Origin: Neurospora tetraspora
Lineage: Eukaryota; Ascomycota; Sordariomycetes; Sordariales; Sordariaceae
Length of the DNA: 64,000 bases
Assembly (NCBI RefSeq): GCF_033439725.1
Contig: NW_026944387.1
Coordinates: 3,534,001-3,598,000, forward strand
Direction: 5' to 3'
Part shown: positions 39,870-49,937 of the stretch, in pieces
How the letters are laid out: each line of letters starts with the position of its first letter
Position numbering within the stretch: the stretch's first letter is position 1
Notes under the pieces: generated by a model
What the model was told of the DNA's origin: nothing
The model's database searches: none
Seen by the model: the letters and a program-made list of their open reading frames with translations, nothing else
Position numbers and translations under genes: made by a program

Positions 39870-40599
39870 GAGTCTTGCTTCTTCTTGAATATACGATGAG
39901 ATGAAAACCAATCAAGGAAGGGTATATATGTGGACATTGCTTTTAGGAAACCTGGTGTCATCTACTTTCCTTTTTGGTTAGGTATATATAAACCTTTTTC
40001 ATGGAGGAACTCGGTTGAGTTTATGGGGCAGAGCACAGCTATGTAGGTACCTATCCCAATACCAAAACAAACTCATCTAGACTACTCGTCAGGGCTTGAA
40101 TCACCTGTCTTCCCCTTGGCCGAGTACCCCACCCCCTCTCAACCCCCTCAATTCTCCGCTCCTGCCCGCTCAAGGAATCCTCAATACAGGTACATAATGC
40201 AGAGATCAGGGCCGTAGTAATAACAACCTTAATGTTCGATTAGCTCAGGTGGGAGAGCATCGCAGGTATACGAAGAGTACCTACGAAGGTTAAGAGTTTA
40301 ACTCTCCTATCGGACAAATTCCCGGAAAACTCCCTCTTGATGCAGAGGGAGTGAGCCGGGAAACCATTTTTGGGGTTTCTTTTCTTTGTTTTTCTATCTT
40401 TAATTTTTCTGCTGCTTTATTATTCTTTCTGATCTGTAGTCTTTTCCGTTAGCATGTGTCAAAGACGATGGATGCATGTTCCTCAAATCTACCCAATAAC
40501 CGTATTTGACTCACGAGCAACCACCCCCAGGATGATGCGGGAAGTAGACTTAAAAGGTCTTGATTAAACATTGAACTGATGAATCCGTTCGGTAAATGT
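39870..40599. other. Unassigned DNA between the gene-end fragments and the ZNF830-like gene
   Basis: 730 bp with no protein gene. It holds the tRNA-like sequence at 40234-40315. Around 40035 there is a weak match (GCACAGCTATGTAGGTACCT) to the HET/GH2 spacer near 1800-1820 in reverse complement, which would extend the duplicated block, but it is too short to be sure. Confidence 0.35.
40234..40315 (+). pseudogene. tRNA-like sequence, probably a decayed tRNA
   Basis: A seven-pair acceptor stem forms between GTTCGAT and ATCGGAC. The D arm is GCTCAGGTGGGAGAGC. A central arm TCGCA...TACGA encloses 17 nt in which GGTA pairs with TACC. The T arm is AAGAG-TTTAACT-CTCCT. Each stem imperfection is a position where a C-to-T or G-to-A change would explain it. 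The central loop lacks U33 in the expected place, so no anticodon can be assigned. Confidence 0.4.
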
Positions 40600-40646
40600 C
40601 GAGTTCCCTCATTTACCCTTGCTACCCGAAAACTCAAAGCGTAAAA

Positions 40647-41945
40647 CTAAGCCCGAAACCGAAACCCATCCCAATCATCCTCGTCCTCATCTTCATCATC
40701 ATCCTCTTCTTCTTCTTCTTCTTCTTCTTCTTCCACCACCTTCCCCTTCGCCGCAATCCCACTCGCAGCATTCTCCTTCCCCAGCGCAGCCAAAACAGCA
40801 GCAGCAGCAGCACTCGTCTTCCCCTGCACACCCTCGTCAGCAACCCTTTCCCCTCCTCCCATCGGCGTATCTGTCGTCCCCCCTTCCCCTTGTCCCGCCC
40901 CCGCCCCCGTCTCCCCCGTCTCCCCACCTTGCCCAGCACTACCCAACCTCCCAGCCCTCAGCGCCTCCCTCCTCTCCCTCAACCTCCTCGCCCTAGCCTC
41001 CAACTCCTCCATAACCTCAAACTCGGTCTCCAACGCCCTCGTCGCCTCTTCGCGCTCGTCTTCAATCTCAACGTCCTTGGCCGCTTGGCGGCGGGATTGC
41101 TCTTCGTCGTGGGACTTGGCGGCTGCTGAGGCTGCTTCTGCTGCTGAGACGGGTGCAGCTGAGATCACGGCCTCTCCCTCTGTTAACGCGGCGGCGGCCG
41201 CGGGAGGTTTATTGCTGGGGGGAGCGAGGAGATCGGCTTCGAAGGAGGCCCAGAGGTCGTCGTCTACTTGTTCTTGTGGTGCTTGTGGGGCGTCTGCTGA
41301 GGTTGGGGCTGGGGCGGAGGTGGTGGTGGTGGTGGTGGTGGTGGTTAAAGGGGCGGGAGTGAAGGTTGGCTGGGAAGTTGGTGGTTGCGAGTGTTGTTCG
41401 GATAATTGTGAAAAGGGGCGTAGTGGACCGCCAGCTGATTTGGGCGTTGTGGTGGCGTCTGCTGGCGTTGCTGGCCGCGAAGGGATGGCGAGCTCGATGC
41501 CGGCTGTTGGAGTGAACGACTGTTGCCGGGTAAGGTTAGGTGGCCTCGTGGCATCTGCTGGGTCTGAGGTTGGCGGTGCCGGTCCTGGTTCTGGGGATAA
41601 GGTGTTGGGGCGGGTGCGCTTGGATGCGCGGTCGGTCTCGTCTGTAGAGACGGGGGAGGTGGCTTCGTCGTCATCTTGAGAATCGAACTTGCGTTTGTGA
41701 GGCTGATCGGTTGGTTCATCTTGCGCTTCAGTCTGTTGTTGCTGCTGCTGCTGCTGCTGTTGGAGTACTTGTAGACGTTGACGGTGACCGGTGCTGCGGA
41801 TGTGACCGTCCCAAAGAGCTTCGGTCTTGATGTGTTCCCGGCAGAGGACACAGACGAGCTTGCCGGCGTCGGTGTACGCTGCGTGTGGGTGTTCGATTCT
41901 GCGCGCAGCGCGCTGTTGGCGTAAGAGAGCGCGCACGTCGGCCAT
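40647..41945 (-). CDS. ZNF830-like C2H2 zinc-finger protein
   Basis: Single frame, 432 residues, ATG at 41945. A U1-type C2H2 finger occupies residues 32-54 (C32, C35, H48, H54; LVCVLCREHIKTEALWDGHI). It is followed by poly-Gln, a Pro/Thr-rich middle with a poly-Thr run, then DDLWASFEADLL. A coiled coil (TRALETEFEVMEELEARARRL) comes next, and a poly-Glu/Asp tail ending DDWDGFRFRA. Finger, coiled coil and acidic WD-containing tail in this order fit the ZNF830/CCDC16 family, nuclear proteins found with spliceosomes and needed for genome stability in animals. Trinucleotide repeats (CTT near 40710-40731, GGT near 41321-41344, TGC near 41738-41760) encode the homopolymers. It is divergent from MED7. 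A copy of its 3' end lies at 39390-39492. Confidence 0.78.
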   Translation of the reverse strand: MADVRALLRQQRAARRIEHPHAAYTDAGKLVCVLCREHIKTEALWDGHIRSTGHRQRLQVLQQQQQQQQQQTEAQDEPTDQPHKRKFDSQDDDEATSPVSTDETDRASKRTRPNTLSPEPGPAPPTSDPADATRPPNLTRQQSFTPTAGIELAIPSRPATPADATTTPKSAGGPLRPFSQLSEQHSQPPTSQPTFTPAPLTTTTTTTTTSAPAPTSADAPQAPQEQVDDDLWASFEADLLAPPSNKPPAAAAALTEGEAVISAAPVSAAEAASAAAKSHDEEQSRRQAAKDVEIEDEREEATRALETEFEVMEELEARARRLRERREALRAGRLGSAGQGGETGETGAGAGQGEGGTTDTPMGGGERVADEGVQGKTSAAAAAVLAALGKENAASGIAAKGKVVEEEEEEEEEEDDDEDEDEDDWDGFRFRA

Positions 41946-42681
41946 TGTTTATGTATTCCTAGGTGATATGAGAATAGTGATTTGAGAGTAGGGTAAGGTG
42001 ATCCGGGGTGGTGATTGTGAGATTGGTGGTGAGAGTTTGGGTGGTGTCCGTCTAGTTCTCGGTCGTGAAGATCCAAATATCGGCCAAGGCTTGTGGTATT
42101 ACGTTGCCGGTAATGTTTCAGGTGCTCAATGTTTAGAGAAGACCCAGGAATGTGAAGTCATGTCAGACTGAGCATCAGATGTCGTGAAACTGATGAGCGA
42201 ATCGCGACTCGATGCGATTGAGGCTGCGACGTCAAGGTCTCTTGTGGAGCTACCCTAAGCTTTTAAGAGTCAGGTACCACAGGCTTCAGCCACACTTACC
42301 CCAAACTTTAAAGTGCGGCAAGGATGAGCTCCATGTGTGGAGCAACGCCAAGTGGAGAGCTCTTATCGATTGCCGCGACTTTGCCGCGTCTGTTGCCTGC
42401 GACCATTCACTCTCCGGCAACGTCACTTGCAATTGATTGCTCCCAGACACGCTTCGACGCAACAACTGCTTTCACATCGCAAACGCAAATCATCCTGATC
42501 GCATACGGAGACTAGTTTTCTCTACCTGTTTTAAGAAGCCAGAGTATCACGCCAACCTAATAATTACCGGGCATCTTACCGAAGAAGCACCGCGCACCAC
42601 CTTCACGACATCGCGCCAAACAGCACTCGTTCTCCATTGCGACGATCCATACACAAAAACGACAGCTACATACTACCCATC
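41946..42681. promoter_or_regulatory. Divergent promoter region of ZNF830-like gene and MED7
   Basis: 736 bp between the two start codons. No coding frame is convincing and no named element was recognised by eye. Confidence 0.45.
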
Positions 42682-43704
42682 ATGGCCGACACCGAAGAGG
42701 ATAACTCGGCCCTCGCCTCCTTCTTCCCCGATCCTCCTCTCTTCTGGAAGGCCTTCACCCCGTCGAACCTCCAAGCCTTCGCCGAGCTTAAACAGCAATA
42801 TGCCTCCCAACAAGGCATTCCCGTCGAAGACGTCGTCCGCATCCCAAATCTCCCCGCCGATTCAGACCTCATATACCTCCAACCACCAGCCGAGCCGAAA
42901 GATGGAACATGGCGATTATACGGCGAACCTCAATCAGTACGTTACCCCTACACCTCCGAACCTCTTCCAGCCAGCCGGTAACTAACCCCCCAAAAGCTAG
43001 AAGAATCCCTCCAACCCCTCGAATCAGCCGGCATCGAACGTCTCGGTCCTCCCCTCCCCGGCTCAACCACCACATCAGATTCCCAAACCACCGCCAGCGA
43101 CAGCCAAACAACAACCCAACCCCTTTCCGTTGGCGACACCCAACCCACCTCCGCTTTCCCCTCCCAACAACCCACCTCCCAACTCCCCCCTTCCACCTTG
43201 TCGGCCCCCGGTGCCCCCTCAACCCAAACCCACGACACCCTCCACCTCCACCTCAAACGCCTCTCCAAATCTCTCCTCCTCAACTTCCTCGAGTTGGTGG
43301 GTATCATGTCCATCGACCCCTCCCGCGGTTCGGAAAAGGCTTCCGACCTGCGCACTTTGTTTCTCAACTTCCACCATGTTTTAAACGAGTACCGCCCGCA
43401 TCAGGCTAGGGAGCAACTGATTCAGTTGATGCAGGAGCGATTGGATCAGACGAGGGCGGAGACGGCGGCGAATCGGGCGGTTGCGGAAAAGGCGAGAAGG
43501 GTACTGGAGGGGTTGGGGAGTGTGGAGATTCCGATGGCGACAGAAACAGGAGGGTTGGGAGGGGATGGATATGCAATGGGCAGGAAGGGGACGGTAGTGG
43601 GGGATAGGAGGGTGGGTGTTGATGTTGATGGGGTGGATGAGGAGGGGAGGTATTGGGAACGGGAGGGGATGGGGTGGGGGGTTTTGGATGCGGAGTTTGC
43701 TTGA
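42682..43704 (+). CDS. med7: Mediator complex subunit 7, 2 exons
   Basis: Model: join(42682..42936, 42997..43704), 320 residues; intron GTACGT...CAAAAG with a GTAACTAAC branch point. The N-terminus has the MED7 signature [14 protein letters not shown], followed by the [18 protein letters not shown] block. After a Thr/Ser/Gln-rich insert comes the helical C-terminal half: [42 protein letters not shown] and a helix [17 protein letters not shown], which pairs with MED21 in the middle module. A Gly/Asp-rich tail of about 75 residues extends beyond the usual end of the family. It acts in the nucleus, bridging activators and RNA polymerase II. Confidence 0.95.
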
Positions 43705-44685
43705 TCTTGAGGGAGATGGGATGGATGGATGCTCCTGAGGATTGTTGGTATGGAACGACGGTTTGGGTCTTTGGGTTCTGGGAAAAGGAGCATGGCGTGT
43801 TTTGTTTTTGTTTTGTTGCTTTGGTTGTGCATATACCCCGAGAGAAGACCATTTGCTAGGTCAATAACAGAAGATATACGAAAGTGGCTCTACAGAATCA
43901 GTGCGAGTGAACAATGATAGAATTCGAGGATATTTGAGGTAAATCGTGAAATTCAATTCTGTATGAGCAGGCTCCATCCATTAGAGCGAGTGATTAGAAC
44001 ATATCAATCCTGCCAAGCTAATGAGTACAACGCATATGAGCGCAGTACATACTTCACGAACCGTACAACACTGTCGCTAGACAAGGTATTCATTTTCTAT
44101 CACATATCTAAGACCCACAAAGTCCTCTCTGGTGGGTGACATGAGTGCCATATAACTTAACAGACCACACCTTCAAGAACAGGGCTTGACAGAGCTAGAG
44201 CCACAAGAACAATTTGAGCAACAATTTCGAGCAATCGAACAAGGGTGTAAAGATCGGACCGAACCGGACATATCATGCCTGATTAACTCCTCCCCTAGGA
44301 ACCGTAATAACCTAAATACGCCCAAAAAACCAAACCCACAAAAAGACCCTCCCCCTATTTTCTTTCTCTCTCTCAAGAACTGTTTTAAACCTAAACCTTC
44401 CCGGCCAATTTTCGCTGTATCTCCTTTTCCTTCTTTCTTCCGTTCCCCCTTTCCCCCTTTTCCGCTTTCATGTTTCGCTAAGCTCTTCAAATAGTTAACA
44501 TGCCCATTGATTGACACACCATCACTCCCCCCCTCACATATGTAACATCTCTAGCTCCAATACCTATCCTCCTCTCCTTCCAACAGACACTAAGACGAAC
44601 TTCCACCTCTCATCCACCTCTCAAGAAACCAATTCATTTCAACTCCACTAACCCCGCCTGGCTCCCGGCTTCCGGCTTCCGGCTT
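43705..44685. other. Intergenic, convergent between MED7 and the Bye1-like gene
   Basis: 981 bp holding two 3' ends; no gene seen. A CT-rich stretch runs over 44350-44470. Confidence 0.4.
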
Positions 44686-45393
44686 CTAATCAGACTCAAC
44701 ATCCCACCCCTCCATCACATCCGGCGCCTTCATCTTCTTCTTCTGCTTCTCCGCCGGCTGCAAACACAACAACCTCCTTCTCCTAGGCGTCGGTCTCGCC
44801 GGCGTTGCTTGACCCGTTCCCGTTCCCGTTCCCGAGCCGTGGCCTGGGCCTGACCCCAAAACGGATGATCGAACAGATGACGCAACCGAGTTGGCCGAGG
44901 GGGATTGATGTCTGCTTCCGCCTGCTATGCTACTTCCACCACCACCGCCACCGAAACCACCTATAATGCTACCAGCTGTACTACTCGCTGCAGTACTACT
45001 TCTTCTTCTTCTGTGTCGTTGATGATCAACTACCGGACTAGCGGCAACCAACGGACTTCGCGGCGAAGGGTTTGTTGTGTGAGGATGATGAGGAGGGGGG
45101 AAATGAGGACGACGATCGAGATCGAGATCGGTATCAAGCGGTGGCAGCGCCGGCTTTGTTGAGGCCGATGCTGATGCTGCTTTCGTAGCTGATGCCGTAA
45201 CCTTTGACCTTGACGCTGATCCCGTTCCTATTCCTAAAATTGAACCCCTCTCCTCCCTTCGCGGTGTGCTCGGCGGTTGTTTCTTGTCACTTTGCTTTGT
45301 CGCTGCTGCAGGCCTCGTACTATTGCTATTGCTACTACTATTCCTGACCGCTGCTGCTGAGTCCGGGTGGTTTGTCCGCTGTCCGTCGCCCCT
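44686..45393 (-). other. In-frame 235-codon continuation of the Bye1-like frame beyond its UAG
   Basis: Directly after the UAG at 45394-45396 the same phase stays open for 235 codons to a stop at 44686-44688, with no ATG in the first half. The translation is Ser/Ala/Pro-rich and then basic (DRRPHFPPPHHPH, RSPLVAASPVVDHQRH), with a Gly run, a Gly/Thr repeat and the end MKAPDVMEGWDVESD. The composition matches the disordered tail upstream of the stop. It may be translated by readthrough, joined by a rare intron, or be a former tail cut off by a recent nonsense change. It is not supported as an independent gene because it lacks its own ATG near its start. Confidence 0.5.
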
Positions 45394-48300
45394 CTAGGCG
45401 GAAGGAGGACCGGTTGCTGCTGCTGTGGTAGCCTGGGGAGGGATGGGCGGAGGCGGGATGGGCGTTTGCTTAACGGGGCCAGCGCCGGCGGCTACCGGCG
45501 GGATGGGCGGGGGGGGAATAGGAGTGGTTCGCACTGGCGGGGTGAAGTGCTGTTGGTGATGCTGTGAATGAGCTTGAGGCTGGGCCTGCGGGTGAGGCTG
45601 CGAAGGAGGCTGCGCGTGTTGTGGTTGTTGCTGTTGGTGTTGCTGATGTTGAGGAGGTTGAGTATGATGAGAGGCTGGTTGAGGTGGCTGGGCCGCTGGG
45701 GGTTGTGGTTGAGCAGCAGCGTGATGCTGGGGTGGGTGTTGCACCTGGTGCTGCGGTTGATGCTGCTGTTGGTGCTGAGGAGCATGCTGAGGAGCATGCT
45801 GGGGTGGATGCTGAGGTTGATGATGCGGTGGGTGTTGCTGCTGGTGCTGCTGCTGTTGCTGGTGCTGCAAATGCTGAGGTTGATGCTGCGGTGGAGGAGG
45901 ATGAGGTTGATGATGGGCCTGCTGCTGTGGCTGGTGCTGAGGCTGATGATGCGGTGGGTGGTGAGCCTGGTGTTGCTGTTGATGCTGAGGCTGTGGCTGA
46001 TGGTGAGCCTGGTGTTGTGGTTGATGTTGGGGTGGGTGCTGCGGCAGATGCTGCTGCTGATGCTGAACCTGGTGCTGTGAATGATGTTGTTGATGGTGAG
46101 GCTGATGGTGCATCTGTTGTTGTTGATGCTGGTGCTGTTGATGAACAGGATGCTGCTGGGACTGCTGCTGAGCTTGAGCAGCCTTGGCCTGCGCATTGGT
46201 ACTCTCCCTCTCCAAAACATTACTCAGGTAAGGCAGATCATCGCGAGCCTTGGGATCCCGTTCGTAGATCTTCTTGATAACTTCCCATTCCTTCCTGGAC
46301 ATCTTATGGGCCTGAGGCAGCAGGAAGGCAACCGTCGGACTAGTGATGAGAGGACCCAGTACCTCTCTGGCAATGGCCTCTCCTTGTCTCTGCACCTGGT
46401 CCACAGCGGGATGCTGCATCTGGCTCACCGGATGATGGGCCGGTGGTGTTGGCTGCGGTTGCTGCTGTTGTGGCACTTGTGAAGGGGTGCTACTATGCCT
46501 AGGAGTAGGGTAGTTGGGGAACGTGCCAGCCTGGGGAGATGTCGGCGAGAAAGCAGGCGTCGAGAGGGAAGGCCGGTGGCCCGGAGGGAGGTTCGCCAGC
46601 GCCGGCGATGATGGCGCCGGTGTACTCGCGAAGCTGGTGTGGACCTTGGTGGACTGGTTCGCCACTACTTGGTTATAGTCATTAGTCCCATGTAGCCGCA
46701 TAATAGTATCGGGATCGTTACGGTAGACAAATACGCCGAGCAACATTGGCTCGGTCCTCGTCTCGGGAATGTGGTTATCAGCCAGGTTGAGCATAAACTC
46801 TGGGTATTGACCTGTGCCAGGAAGCACGGGAACGAGGTAGGTGTCGCGGACGTTCGCTACCCCTCTGTCTCCTATGACTCCGTATCGCTTCTTGGACACA
46901 AAGTAGTCAACCAGGCGTTGAAACTGGGGCTTCGAGGCCGCCGACGTAGGCTGCAAGTTCACTACTACCACATCAGTGGGAAGACTATACCTCAGACTAC
47001 AGAGGTAGACAATAGCCTGTTGTTCGTCAATCCGTCCGCAGACAGTAAGTGTCTTGGGCATCAACTTGTCCCATTCCAAGCCGATCGACTCCTTCAGTTT
47101 GGCGCCTCCAATATGCTTGGCTGTCACTTGGAAATCTGCAATGGTATTCATCACCAGATTTCCCTTCCACACCACATCGGGGTCAAGGATCTCCTCCTTC
47201 GGTGAATAAGGCGGGGACTGGGTGCCGTCGTCCAAGAGGCGATCCACATCTGCATCAACCCCGGGTCCTGTTGAGGTAGACATAGCGGATGGGCGTCTGT
47301 TGTGAGACTGAGTAGGCGACTTGACACTTGAGAAGACCTTGTTGATATCAAAGTTCCCTGTGCTAGGCGACTTCTGAGTCTCCACAGTCAGATCCCTCGA
47401 AGATCGCTTCGAAGCCGTCCCCTGAGCAGCCCTCTCCGGTCCCTCTTCCTTAACGCGTTTCTTCGGGGGCTCAGCTGTATCCTGGGGCGGCCTACGTACG
47501 GGGGCGGAGGAAACATCAGTCGACAGGTTGTAACTCTCGTCCCCAATAACTTCCTCGCCCTTGTGCGTTTTCCGTATCCTGGGGACATCCTCGGTGATCA
47601 TAATGGACTGTTTCTCTGCCCTCGCCTTCATCTCGGCAGTTTCTTTCTGCAGCTCCTTCGTTGCCAGCTCCTCTGTTGTCATGGAAGCCAACATGGTAGG
47701 GGTAAGGGTGCCGTTAAGCAGACCGGTAGTGAGGTCTTGGTTGGTCTTGAGGTTGTAGCTTAGTGTCCGCATCTGACCACTATAGGCAGTCGACTGGTGC
47801 GAATCGTGGACAGCACGCTCGATCTGAATAGCTAAACGCTCTGCGGTAGCTGAGACGCCTTCGGAAGGAATCGACGCGCCCTTCTTCTCGGCGACTCCAA
47901 TAGAGTGCACCAGAGACTTAGAAAGGAGCTTGGCGGCGCCTTGCCGAAGCTCTGGTAGCTCACTGATCTTGCCGGCGATGTCATCTGGGGCCTTGTATGA
48001 TGGGAGAGGTGGAGCTTGGGTCTCTGTAACCTTTCGGACCTTTTGCTGTAAGGAAGGGTAAGTCAGTATCGTAACGTGGGAAACAGTAAGAATGGTGACT
48101 TACCTTGGGTTCCTTCTCTGGCGCAGGTTCTGTCGTCTTGCGCTTCTGTCCAGCTGCGCTCTTGGCATCCTTCTTGGGCTCTGGTGCGGGAGATGGCTTT
48201 GGTTTCTGGGAGGCCTGGGAGCTTTCTTCCTTGTGGTCGCTCACCCTCTTCGCTTTCTTCTTGTTGCCTCTCCTCCGCTTCTCTGCCTTTTCCTCCTCGA

Positions 48301-48682
48301 AGGCTTTGCGCCTGGCCTCCCAGGGCCTCTCGCCGTTCTTCATGCCATTGAGCAGTTCCTGGTGGTTCTCGGGCTTGCAGAGCTCGCAAAAATACTCCTT
48401 AGGTAAATCTTCGCTATACTGGCTCATGCCCATGCAGATGTTGTGCTGCCAGGCGCCGCACATGTCGCAGGCAATCCAAGGCTCGCCAGAATCCTCATCT
48501 TGTTCGGTGGCGCCGCAGACGCATCGGATGATCTCTTCCTCGGGCTCTTCTGGCTCGGGGACTGCTTTCTTGGCGGCCTTCTTCCCGCGCTTCTTGGGGA
48601 TGTCGATTTGGTCGAGCTGTTCCAGTGCCTTGTGCTGGCCCTTTGTGGCTCTAACCGATCGGCGCGGCTCGGGTTCTGGCAT
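45394..48682 (-). CDS. bye1: Bye1-like transcription factor: PHD, TFIIS central domain, SPOC
   Basis: Model: complement(join(45394..48045, 48104..48682)), 1076 residues; intron GTAAGT...CTTACAG. A PHD finger (C4HC3: C54, C56, C72, C75, H80, C83, C99, C102) would read methylated histone H3. A TFIIS central domain at about 262-355 (ERLAIQIERAVHDSHQ, MRTLSYNLKTNQDL, NGTLTPTMLASM) binds the RNA polymerase II jaw. A SPOC domain spans about 485-640 (VWKGNLVMNTIADFQVTA to PMLLGVFVYR). This order defines yeast Bye1 and animal PHF3/DIDO. A very long Gln/His/Pro-rich tail (about residues 820-1022, DNA 45560-46165) follows, then two KQTPIPPPPIPP-type repeats and a UAG. The frame stays open for 235 codons after that UAG, listed separately. 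Confidence 0.93.
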
Positions 48683-49768
48683 CGGGTATCGTGGTTAGCT
48701 TTTAATCACCAGGGGCTTGACGTCGTGGTATGGGGGAATGGCATTGGGTGATGGGAGCTGGCGCTGCTATTGCGAGACGAAAACATGACATTGTGACTGC
48801 GTTGCTTACCAGACATGATGGCGGTTTTCGATTTCGACAATGGGGTATGTAGGTACGGGCTCAATGGACAGCGAACTTTCCAGCCTTGTTCGGATACGAT
48901 TGGAGAGCTTCCACTTTGTCTGACGCGCGCGCGGTCTACTGCAGATGGCTCAAGACATGCGTGGAGAGCGGATCCTCATGCGGGCATTAGACAGAGAAAG
49001 ATATTTTACGCGTGTGAAAGTAGAGCTAGCAACGATGGCGACAGTGACTGCCCAGAGGAGGCTGTCTCAATAAAGAACGAAGAAAATAATCCTGAAGCTA
49101 TGTGTCGCTGCAGGCTAGAATCTTGCAGCTAGACCTAGCAAATCCTCAATTATGTCCCTCCTGGTTTGCGCAAGGCAAAGTGTTGATGCCTGCTGTTGTT
49201 GTTCGTGTTGTTGTTGCTGCCTCTTCTGCCGCAGTTGGATGGATCTGGGAAGCAACAATCCGAATGACGGATCAAGAGAACTGTCGAATGCTGGGTGGAT
49301 GGAAAGGTTGGAACGGTTGGAACGGATGAAAGCTATAACGGACAAGACTCGACGACACTGTTGGTTGGTTTTGGTCGCAGTCCAAGTGTTGGTGGTGTCA
49401 ATGTCCTTTTCCTTCAAAGGTCCAAGCTCCACGCGGGCCGTTAGAAGGTCGGCAAGGTAGAGTGCGGAGGGATCGTCGGGGACCTCGCGTGAGGGGCGCA
49501 CACTGAATGTCGAGAGGAGAATAACGCGTCGGCAATTCAGAGGATCGATCGTGTTCGCCGACAGCACAGCACAAGAGAATTGGGCGACAAGACGAGAGGA
49601 CCGAGATCCAACGTGGTGGTAGTCGGAATGTGGGATGTCTAGAGGAAGAAGTCGCTGAAAGAGAAAAGAGGAAGCCGTGTCGCGATTGAGTGACGGAATT
49701 GTGGAGGTTGGAAAGGAGGAGTTTGCTGAGGTGGAGGCGACGACCGGATCTTGTACCGATATCCCCAG
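48683..49768. other. Intergenic, Bye1-like promoter to the copia element
   Basis: 1.1 kb. The proximal part is the promoter of the gene starting at 48682. A minus-strand frame at 49115-49795 has no ATG at its start, runs into the LTR and has a CAA/CAG-rich end; I do not accept it as a gene. The region is not AT-biased, in sharp contrast to the element beginning at 49774. Confidence 0.4.
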
Positions 49769-49773
49769 GCAGT

Positions 49774-49937
49774 TGTCAGAGGCCAGGGGATCCACTGGGC
49801 GTGTACGTGCCCAGCTGGACTGGGATATGCGGGATTTTTACCCAGATGCCAGAGCTTCAAGTCTGTAGAGCCAATCTTACATATATATACAATGAAGCCA
49901 CGTTGAACCTATATTAATTATTACTAGTAATATTATA
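49774..49937 (+). repeat. 5' LTR of the copia fossil
   Basis: 164 bp, beginning TGTCAGAGG and ending at the position of the 3' LTR's ATTACA. It matches 55187-55352. Its outer half has ordinary base composition and its inner half is AT-rich. Confidence 0.88.

Noticed and set aside
45590-46480. Plus-strand open frames opposite the Bye1-like tail, rich in Val, Leu or Ala
   Set aside because: They arise from the repetitive CAN/CAR coding DNA on the other strand and lack start context.
49115-49795. 226-codon open frame on the minus strand upstream of the Bye1-like gene
   Set aside because: No ATG at its start, it runs into the LTR, its end is a CAA/CAG repeat, and the translation has no recognisable content.
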